In this document: positions 16,303 to 21,243 of the stretch, piece after piece | How positions within the stretch are numbered: position 1 is the stretch's first letter | How the letters are laid out: each line of letters starts with the position of its first letter | Assembly (NCBI GenBank): GCA_018062585.1 | Contig: JAGORY010000007.1 | Coordinates: 1 to 21,243 of the forward strand | DNA length: 21,243 bases | From: Candidatus Peribacteraceae bacterium | GTDB lineage: Bacteria; Patescibacteriota; Gracilibacteria; Peribacterales; Peribacteraceae | Direction of reading: 5' to 3' | The notes under the pieces: generated by a model | Databases searched by the model: none | Told to the model about the DNA's origin: nothing | The model's input: the letters and a program-made list of their open reading frames with translations, nothing else | Program-made: the position numbers and the translations under genes

Positions 16303-17466
16303 ATGCAGTTGAGTAGCCAAGATCGTGCGGCATTCTACAAACGGACAGCCATGTCCGCGGCTCTCTTCGTGCTTCTGCTTTCCGTTGCCGCTAATATTTT
16401 CTTCCTTGTGACGCGCAATGCACCGTGGGCTCCAAAGCAGGGAATCTTCAATCCACGACATGTGGATGAGCCGCTCCTTATGGGGCCAGTCGCGTATGGC
16501 CAGGTGCAGCGAGGATTTGCGGTGAAGAGTGTTGCGACATCGGGAACGAGCGCGCTTCTGCCTGTGCATGAATATCTCATTCCGGATGGTATGGTCCCGC
16601 CGCTCACCGGCGCCCTTCCTTTATACAGGGACCAAGGCGTGCCTCTCGACGAGTCCGAGATTCAGCGTATCTTCGACCGTCTCGGTGTCACTCTGCATTG
16701 GCAGAATCTGCAGCTATTACCGGTTTTGTCGCGCTGGCGTTCTGCAGATCGCAGTATGGAAATCGCCCTTGATATCGAAAAGCGTGCGCTCACGATCACG
16801 CGGACTGGGTCCTTCAGTCCGGCGCCCGAAGGTCGCGCTACCGATGACGCAACCATTGCGATTGCGAGGGAATTTGCGATGTCGCTTGGCATTGATCCTG
16901 CGATTTACGGACATCCGGCCATCGTCGAACGGGCGACGGAAGCCGGAGGAGCGCTGCGTACCTACGTGGTATGGCCGATGATTTTTAGCGGGGTGCCACT
17001 CCTCGATGCCGATGCGGAATCCGTGCCCGCGGTGCAAGTGCAGGTTGGCAGGCTCTCGCGCAAAGCGCTCAGTATCACCGTGACGTTGCTGCAACCAGAT
17101 CGCATGTCGAAGTCCGCCTATCCGCGTTCGCTCAAAGACGCCGTCGACGGAAGCTTGCGCGTCGGTGGCATGTTGCCGATCTCGACCGAGCTCAAGGGCG
17201 CCAAGACCGACGTCGTCTACACGTCGATCACTCCTTCATACGTGCTTCTTCTCGGTGATCGTGAGTACCCGACCTACATCGTCCCGACACTGCTCGTCGA
17301 ATATACCCAGGGGACAGTGAAGGGCAAAACGTTCGTACCGGCGTTGAGCTCGGATCAATTCATGTGGCGCGCACCAGTGAAACAGATCACGCTTCCTGCG
17401 GGCAGCGGTTCCATGAAAGTTCCAACCTCAGCGACGGGCGGGGTGAAAACTGGAACGGGTTCGTAG
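16303..17466 (+). CDS. Single-TM anchored extracytoplasmic protein, unknown
   Basis: About 387 residues; a GTG at 16300 directly precedes the ATG and would add one residue. An N-terminal signal anchor (AALFVLLLSVAANIFFLV) is followed by an outside domain with mixed alpha/beta character and no cysteines. It includes two stretches that look like repeated PepSY/YycH-type alpha+beta units (REFAMSLGIDP...YVVWPMIFSGVPLLD and the region around residues 225-300). The tail is Gly/Thr/Ser-rich (GSMKVPTSATGGVKTGTGS). The YycH resemblance is only in general shape, so no function is assigned. Sharing a promoter region with the SLH protein suggests an envelope role. It ends just before the terminator of the convergent RNA gene. 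Confidence 0.72.
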   Translation: MQLSSQDRAAFYKRTAMSAALFVLLLSVAANIFFLVTRNAPWAPKQGIFNPRHVDEPLLMGPVAYGQVQRGFAVKSVATSGTSALLPVHEYLIPDGMVPPLTGALPLYRDQGVPLDESEIQRIFDRLGVTLHWQNLQLLPVLSRWRSADRSMEIALDIEKRALTITRTGSFSPAPEGRATDDATIAIAREFAMSLGIDPAIYGHPAIVERATEAGGALRTYVVWPMIFSGVPLLDADAESVPAVQVQVGRLSRKALSITVTLLQPDRMSKSAYPRSLKDAVDGSLRVGGMLPISTELKGAKTDVVYTSITPSYVLLLGDREYPTYIVPTLLVEYTQGTVKGKTFVPALSSDQFMWRAPVKQITLPAGSGSMKVPTSATGGVKTGTGS

Positions 17467-17479
17467 TCTCTTTCGTGCT

Positions 17480-17948
17480 CAATAAAAACGGGCAACCGGT
17501 TTGGAATCCCTGAGTTCATCACGCAAGGATCCAAAACCGGCTGCCCGTTACCGTACTCAATCTTTCGATTGAGGACGTTCCCTTGCGTCGACCAGGCGCA
17601 AAGAACTCCCTACACCTCGAATCGATTTGTTGAAGCGGTATCGAACCGCAGTGTTTGTGTTTGTATGGTATCCCGAAGCTTCGGGAATCGAGGTTCCGAT
17701 GAGGCTCGGAACGTGCCATGTGTTTGTGTTTGGTGTAAGAATCCCTCCGCTGATGTGGCTGAGGGAACTCTTCGGTCGAGAGTGTGAGCCGGCAACAATC
17801 CTTTTTTGGGCTTGCGCCGCGTTCACACAGGGGTCCAAAGAGCAGGGAGGGCGATGGAATCAACCGAGCTTCCCCGGCAGCTATCCCATCGCTCTCCCTG
17901 CAGCTAAAGTCCCTGTTTGAGGTGTAGCGAGATGTGAATGAACGAATC
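17480..17948 (-). ncRNA. Large structured non-coding RNA candidate (about 470 nt)
   Basis: No plausible protein is encoded here. On the minus strand a sigma70-like promoter (17954-17982) leads into a region dense in helices and ending in a terminator with a U-run (17484-17549). The 5' CTACACCTC (17919-17927) pairs perfectly with GAGGTGTAG (17610-17618), extended by CTC/GAG across one mismatch, closing a domain of over 300 nt. Inside are a 16-bp helix with one mismatch (17842-17857 with 17886-17901) and hairpins at 17742-17766, 17693-17712, 17671-17686 and 17635-17649. After the closing helix come a hairpin (17583-17587/17597-17601) and a 7-bp stem with a GAAA tetraloop (17556-17573). The tetraloop and the G-U pair in the terminator favour the minus strand, although the mismatch in the 16-bp helix would be G-U on the plus strand. 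By eye I found no tmRNA, RNase P or SRP signatures. Confidence 0.62.
17487..17549 (-). terminator. Terminator of the ncRNA
   Basis: Two 23-nt arms (17527-17549 and 17487-17509) pair with one G-U and two single-base bulges around a 17-nt loop. On the minus strand the stem ends in TTTTTATT. On the plus strand no T-run follows, so it serves the minus-strand transcript. Confidence 0.75.
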
Positions 17949-17953
17949 CAAGC

Positions 17954-17982
17954 AGTATAGACCTTTTTTTGGGTTTTTGCAA
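17954..17982 (-). promoter_or_regulatory. Sigma70-like promoter of the ncRNA
   Basis: TTGCAA (17977-17982), exactly 17 nt, then TATACT (17954-17959) on the minus strand. The predicted start is about 17947-17948. The spacer is A-rich. It abuts a copy of the dispersed repeat (17984-18020). Confidence 0.72.
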
Positions 17983-17983
17983 G

Positions 17984-18020
17984 CTAGCAACTACCCGCTA
18001 CCCGCTAACAACTACCCGCT
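17984..18020. repeat. Dispersed repeat, copy 3 (upstream of gmk)
   Basis: CTAGCAACTACCCGCTACCC GCTAACAACTACCCGCT-type sequence with three copies of the CTACCCGCT/TACCCGCTA core. Only the pyrimidine-rich arm is present. It lies between the ncRNA promoter and the guanylate kinase start. Confidence 0.75.
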
Positions 18021-18057
18021 CGCTGTAAGACGTACGACTTTCCGCTACCATGCGCCC

Positions 18058-18639
18058 ATGCCGAAGCCAGGAAAGCTCGTCCTCATCATCGGCCCGAGTG
18101 GCGTCGGAAAAAGCGTGATTCTGAAGTCACTGCGGTCTGCACATCCTGACTTTGTCTTTCCGCGGTCGGCGACGACGCGCGAGAGACGCCCCGGCGAAGG
18201 TGACGATCTGTATCACTTCGTGTCCGAGACTGATTTCTCGAACTGGCTTCACGAAGGAAAATTTTTAGAGTGGGCGCAGGTGCACAAAGGCGCGCGGTAC
18301 GGAACGCTGCTCGAGGAAATCATTCCGCATATCGAGCAGGGAAAGACCGTGGTGCGCGAAGTGGATGCGCAGGGATTTGAGAGCATCTCCCGAGATCCGC
18401 TCTTCGGACCCAGTGGAACATACCGTCTGCAGACGATTTTCATTCTTCCCGAAAGCGCCGAGCAACTCATCGACCAGATTCAGAAGCGTGCGCCGATGCC
18501 GAAAGAAGAGCTGGAACGCAGGCTCACAAGCATGCGTGAGGAACTGAAGATCGCCGAGAAGACGCACGTGCAGATCACAAACCCCAACGGCAAATTGGAG
18601 GAGACGATTGCGGCGGTAGAAAGAGCGATTAGCGGATAG
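18058..18639 (+). CDS. gmk: Guanylate kinase
   Basis: A 193-residue enzyme converting GMP + ATP to GDP + ADP. The P-loop GPSGVGKS is at 12-19; the GMP-binding segment SATTRERRPGEGDDLYHFV shows the conserved Ser/Arg/Arg, Glu and Tyr; RYGT follows; and REVDAQG occupies the place of the usual DIDVQG. The lid/C-terminal Arg region is ERRLTSMREE. Length is normal for Gmk. The start is the ATG at 18058; the frame stays open to 17938 but runs through the repeat and ncRNA promoter. TACCAT lies 6 nt before the ATG, which fits a leaderless start. The stop codon falls inside the next repeat copy, which supplies the last residues (AISG). Confidence 0.92.
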   Translation: MPKPGKLVLIIGPSGVGKSVILKSLRSAHPDFVFPRSATTRERRPGEGDDLYHFVSETDFSNWLHEGKFLEWAQVHKGARYGTLLEEIIPHIEQGKTVVREVDAQGFESISRDPLFGPSGTYRLQTIFILPESAEQLIDQIQKRAPMPKEELERRLTSMREELKIAEKTHVQITNPNGKLEETIAAVERAISG

Positions 18640-18722
18640 AAGGTAGCGGGTAGTCTTATTCTATTTGCTACTCACTACCAACAACTCACTAACCGCTACC
18701 AGCTACTCGCTACTCACTTTTT
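18627..18722. repeat. Dispersed repeat, copy 4 (end of gmk)
   Basis: Left arm 18627-18653 (ATTAGCGGATAG...GGTAGCGGGTAG) covers the gmk stop codon. The right arm is a run of TACTCACTACC/CTAACCGCTACC-like units from 18667 to 18716 ending in TTTTT. The inverted layout and T-run suggest a terminator for gmk. Confidence 0.7.
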
Positions 18723-18883
18723 CACTCCGCCCTATCCTCCCCCAGATGCTGCCTACGTCTCTCTTTCAGCACGTGTTTCCCCACGATAGAACTGATAGCT
18801 CCGCCGATGATGAAGCCCACGACGACGCGACGAACGGCGCGGTTCTTCTTGGGCTCTTTTATGCGTTTCCGGAAAGGCCACAT
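18722..18883 (-). CDS. Small single-TM membrane protein, unknown
   Basis: A 53-residue protein from the ATG at 18883: a basic head (MWPFRKRIKEPKKNRAVRR), one Gly/Ile/Val-rich helix (VVVGFIIGGAISSIVG) and a charged tail (KHVLKERRRQHLGEDRAE). The longer open frame to 19009 is antisense to the folP start and lacks coding character. TATCAT ends 6 nt before this ATG, as at other genes in the window. Shape only; function unknown. The family looks like the small glycine-zipper-type membrane peptides common in CPR genomes. Confidence 0.55.
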   Translation of the reverse strand: MWPFRKRIKEPKKNRAVRRVVVGFIIGGAISSIVGKHVLKERRRQHLGEDRAE

Positions 18884-18889
18884 GGTCCC

Positions 18890-18895
18890 ATGATA
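18890..18895 (-). promoter_or_regulatory. -10 box of the 53-residue membrane protein
   Basis: TATCAT on the minus strand, 6 nt before the ATG at 18883, no clear -35. It gives the same leaderless geometry as at 13951. Confidence 0.45.
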
Positions 18896-18906
18896 GCAGA
18901 TCCTGA

Positions 18907-18935
18907 TTGCACTCAGGGCGGACTTTCTACATGCT
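18907..18935 (+). promoter_or_regulatory. Possible folP promoter
   Basis: TTGCAC (18907-18912), 17-nt spacer and CATGCT (18930-18935), which ends 6 nt before the ATG at 18942. The -10 is a poor match; the spacing is what supports it. Confidence 0.35.
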
Positions 18936-18941
18936 TCCGGT

Positions 18942-19772
18942 ATGGATCTCCGATCGAAACAGCGCGTTCTCCGGCTGAAGGATAAAACGGGCGTCGTCGG
19001 TGTCATCAACGTGACGCCGGATTCGTACGTACTAGGTAGCCGCGCGCAGAATCAGGAGGAAATTGTGGCGCTGGCGCAGGAATGTATCGATGGCGGAGCA
19101 GACATCCTCGAGATCGGTGGAGAATCCACAGGACCTGCATCGCACGATGTATCGGTGGCGGAGGAGCTCGCTCGAGTGGTGCCGGCAGTCACGCTGCTTC
19201 GAAAGAAGTTTCCGGATACGTGGATCAGCGTCGATACGTGGAAGAGTGAGGTGGCACACGCATCGCTGGCGGCAGGCGCTGATATGATCAACGACGTCAC
19301 CGCCGGAAGAGGGGATGAGGGCATGTTTGCCATTCTCGCCGCAGCGACGTGTCCGGTTATTCTGATGTACGCAAAAGATTCCTCAGCCCGGACGACGAGC
19401 AGCGATGTCCGGTATGACGACGTCGTCACCACGATTTATGCGTTTCTGAAGATGCGAATCCACGAGGCGAAAAAAGCGGGCGTCGGTCAGATTATTGTCG
19501 ATCCCGGACTTGGACATTTCGTCTCATCTGATCCTGCGTACTCCTGGGAAATTCTTGCACGACTGTCCGAATTCACGGATCTCGGGCCCATCCTCGTAAG
19601 CCCGTCGCGGAAGTCGTTCCTAGCTGGTCCCAGCGCTCTTCCGGTCGCTGAGCGGCTGCCGGCGACTCTTGCTGCCAGCTGCCTCGCCGCGATGCGTGGC
19701 GCCTCATTCATCCGGACGCACGACGTACGTCAAACACGACAGGCTCTCCAGAGTATCGCTGGAATCCTTTAG
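18942..19772 (+). CDS. folP: Dihydropteroate synthase family protein
   Basis: A 276-residue TIM barrel of the pterin-binding family; the canonical enzyme condenses 6-hydroxymethyl-dihydropterin pyrophosphate with p-aminobenzoate in folate synthesis. Motifs in order: GVINVTPDS near the N-terminus, DILEIGGEST, SVDTWKSEVA, INDVTAG, IIVDPGLG, SPSRKSFLAG and IRTHDVRQTRQAL. Departures from the canonical enzyme are SYVLGS where SFSDGG is usual, GESTGPAS where GESTRPG is usual (the conserved Arg is Gly), and GLGHF in place of GIGFGK. The loops that bind pyrophosphate and pABA are therefore altered, so a relative with changed substrate is possible. No other folate gene is in the window. Its stop overlaps that of the convergent membrane gene by 3 nt. 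Confidence 0.78.
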   Translation: MDLRSKQRVLRLKDKTGVVGVINVTPDSYVLGSRAQNQEEIVALAQECIDGGADILEIGGESTGPASHDVSVAEELARVVPAVTLLRKKFPDTWISVDTWKSEVAHASLAAGADMINDVTAGRGDEGMFAILAAATCPVILMYAKDSSARTTSSDVRYDDVVTTIYAFLKMRIHEAKKAGVGQIIVDPGLGHFVSSDPAYSWEILARLSEFTDLGPILVSPSRKSFLAGPSALPVAERLPATLAASCLAAMRGASFIRTHDVRQTRQALQSIAGIL

Positions 19773-20605
19773 GTGAATATCGTCGCCACGATGAAGACGA
19801 GCGAATAGCTGAGGATGAGCACGAGGAGTCCGATGATGACGCGCAGTGCCAGCGATTTCGCGGCGTTGTACTCTTCCTCGCGACCAAAGCTTACGATCAT
19901 CCGGAGCCCCGCGAAAATGAGGATCATGACCGCGATGAGCGTGATGATGTTGAGGATGATGATCAGTTTCTCGGAGATGAGTCCGATGAGCGGGTTCGGT
20001 TCGATGCCGAGCGCTCCGGTCACCACTTCTCCCGGGCCGGTAGCTGATCCGAAGAGCGCGAGCTGCACGAGGAACGCACCCGCGATGAGCACGACGCCGA
20101 CGATGACGTGCAGAAGCTGCATGCGGGCACTCGTGTACGCGCCTTCGTCACCGAAGCTGGCGACAGCCCTGAGCACTCCGATGATGATGAACAGCATGCC
20201 CATCATGACCGCGATGGTCGCGAGCCACTCCGATACGCCGACTGCCTCAAGGCCCAGCTGGTCGCCGGTGTTGATGACTACGAAACCGGGCACGCCGTTA
20301 TAGACGATGCCGATGAAGTTTGTCGGACCCATGACAGCGATGATCGTCGTCAGGATACCTCCGATGATCACAGAGATGAGCGTTGTTTTTGCTTTCTGGA
20401 GCCGTCCTTCATCCTGCGACGTCATGAGCGCGAAGCCGGCGATCACGAGGACCAAAATTCCGACGACGACCCATAGCGGATAGAACTTTGCAATGAACGT
20501 CAGGAACATGAGCTGAACGTCCATGCCGCCGTAGGCGTGCACCGCCTGCGGAAGCATTGTGAGCAGCGCGGCGAGCACCAGCCGGTGATATCGCGAGACG
20601 GTCAT
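19769..20605 (-). CDS. Membrane protein of three VirB2/TrbC-pilin-like units
   Basis: A 278-residue protein with a signal-peptide-like start (RLVLAALLTMLPQAVHA) followed by three internal repeats. Each repeat is a TM helix, a short polar loop with Ser/Gly-Glu and Ala/Lys, then a second TM helix: GFALMTSQDEGRLQKAKTTL, AVASFGDEGAYTSARMQLL and MIVSFGREEEYNAAKSLALR mark the loops. The two-helix unit has the shape of VirB2/TrbC pilins and of the 'pilin-like' membrane proteins frequent in CPR genomes. The start is the ATG at 20605, whose A is the last base of the upstream gene's TGA (TGATG), implying translational coupling. No ATPase or other secretion gene is in view, so a role in type IV secretion or pili is only a possibility. 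Confidence 0.68.
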   Translation of the reverse strand: MTVSRYHRLVLAALLTMLPQAVHAYGGMDVQLMFLTFIAKFYPLWVVVGILVLVIAGFALMTSQDEGRLQKAKTTLISVIIGGILTTIIAVMGPTNFIGIVYNGVPGFVVINTGDQLGLEAVGVSEWLATIAVMMGMLFIIIGVLRAVASFGDEGAYTSARMQLLHVIVGVVLIAGAFLVQLALFGSATGPGEVVTGALGIEPNPLIGLISEKLIIILNIITLIAVMILIFAGLRMIVSFGREEEYNAAKSLALRVIIGLLVLILSYSLVFIVATIFT

Positions 20606-21243
20606 CACGGGCTAGGGCCGGACGGAATGAAGACGATGATGAGTGTGTATGCAATGACGAGGATAACGAGTGCGATGAGTGTGCCGATGACAATGCGCTT
20701 CGCGCGATCTTTCAATGTTTCATCGATAGAGACGATGAGCAGGATGCCAGCGATAATGAGCGCCACGACACAAATGAATCCGATGAGTGTCAGCATCCAG
20801 AGCGCTAAGCCTTTCATTTCCGTGATGAGGAGGCCGGAGTTGATGTCCGACACTGCATGGATGATGAAGTACGACGTCAGCATGAGCACGACGCCGAGAC
20901 AGTTGGCGACGAAAACTTTGCGCCATTTGTCGAAGTTCGCCTGTTCTCCCTGCGTCGCAATCATCTTGAGTCCGGTAAGCACGGCGATGAGGATGAACAC
21001 GCCCGCCGAAGCCTTGATAATGAAATCGGCAATACTCTTGATACTTGCCTCTAGAAGCAGCGGTTTAACGTCGGTGATCACATCATTGCTCAGGATGCCG
21101 ACGCCGAATGCTGCAGCGAAAGCACCGGCACATGCGATGATCGCAAAACCGGTGATGACGTAAATGAACGAGTTCATGAGGTCCTTGCCGGCTTCCTCCT
21201 TGTGCGCCTCGATCACCATTCGTACGGCGTAGTAAAAGACCGC
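20605..21243 (-). CDS. Membrane protein of pilin-like units, 5' end outside window
   Basis: At least 212 residues. An ATG at 21219 is available, but the frame is open to the window edge and the codons before it (AVFYYAVR) continue a helix into MVIEAHKEEAGKDLMNSFIY, so the true start is probably beyond 21243. Three units like those of the downstream gene are seen, with loops at MVIEAHKEEAGKDL, MIATQGEQANFDKWRKVF and IVSIDETLKDRAKRIVIG, each between TM helices. The C-terminus is FIPSGPSP. It is co-transcribed with, and overlaps by one base, the gene at 19769-20605. Confidence 0.62.
   Translation of the reverse strand, partial: AVFYYAVRMVIEAHKEEAGKDLMNSFIYVITGFAIIACAGAFAAAFGVGILSNDVITDVKPLLLEASIKSIADFIIKASAGVFILIAVLTGLKMIATQGEQANFDKWRKVFVANCLGVVLMLTSYFIIHAVSDINSGLLITEMKGLALWMLTLIGFICVVALIIAGILLIVSIDETLKDRAKRIVIGTLIALVILVIAYTLIIVFIPSGPSP

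Noticed and set aside
17519..17920. Several overlapping small open frames on both strands (up to 114 residues)
   Set aside because: They run through paired RNA arms and repeats, have no protein-like composition or start signals, and are mutually exclusive.
17480..17948. tmRNA, RNase P RNA or SRP RNA
   Set aside because: No tRNA-like ends or tag frame, no GAAAGUCC/ACAGAA-type RNase P core and no SRP GGAAG loop region could be found by eye; a covariance search could overturn this.

Overview
The window looks like a chromosomal stretch from a Patescibacteria (CPR) genome, most likely of the Peregrinibacteria/Peribacteria type. This is an inference from gene style, as no marker gene is present. 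The signs are: almost no Shine-Dalgarno sequences; several genes whose -10 box lies only 6-8 nt before the start codon (leaderless layout); large secreted proteins built from SLH, DUF4215 Cys-rich and FG-GAP modules; small multi-spanning 'pilin-like' membrane proteins; and a compact glycogen-type cluster. TGA is used as a normal stop (for example after the glycosyltransferase), so the Gly-recoded code of Gracilibacteria/Absconditabacteria does not apply.

Layout. 111-2996: a giant membrane-anchored surface protein with two sets of seven propeller-type repeats. It converges on a small secreted helical protein (3083-3676) across a bidirectional terminator. 3909-9595: a co-directional glucan cluster of GT4/GT5 glycogen-synthase-like transferase, GH57 glycosidase, GH15 glucoamylase and ROK sugar kinase. 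Together these could build a cytosolic alpha-glucan, trim it, release glucose and phosphorylate it. About 9600-12010 is visibly AT-rich. It holds a deiminase-fold enzyme, an orphan 3' end of a second ROK kinase gene, and a hicB-hicA toxin-antitoxin pair, and reads as an acquired or rearranged island.

12037-16274 (minus): a polytopic membrane protein, a two-TM small protein and an SLH-domain surface protein. Divergent from the SLH gene is a single-TM lipid-facing protein of unknown function (16303-17466). 17480-17950 has no credible ORF. On the minus strand it has a sigma70-like promoter, a long-range closing helix, many hairpins including a GAAA tetraloop, and a terminator with a U-run, so it is a strong candidate for a large structured non-coding RNA that I cannot assign to a known family. 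18058-19772: guanylate kinase, a tiny membrane protein on the opposite strand, and a dihydropteroate-synthase family protein. 19769-21243 (minus): two overlapping genes for membrane proteins made of three VirB2/TrbC-pilin-like units each, the upstream one running off the window.

A dispersed, pyrimidine/purine-biased repeat (core CTACCCGCTA and its reverse complement) sits at the ends of the GH57, GH15 and gmk genes and beside the ncRNA promoter. One copy has expanded into a 14-bp tandem array. All family assignments are by eye from motifs, with no database search.
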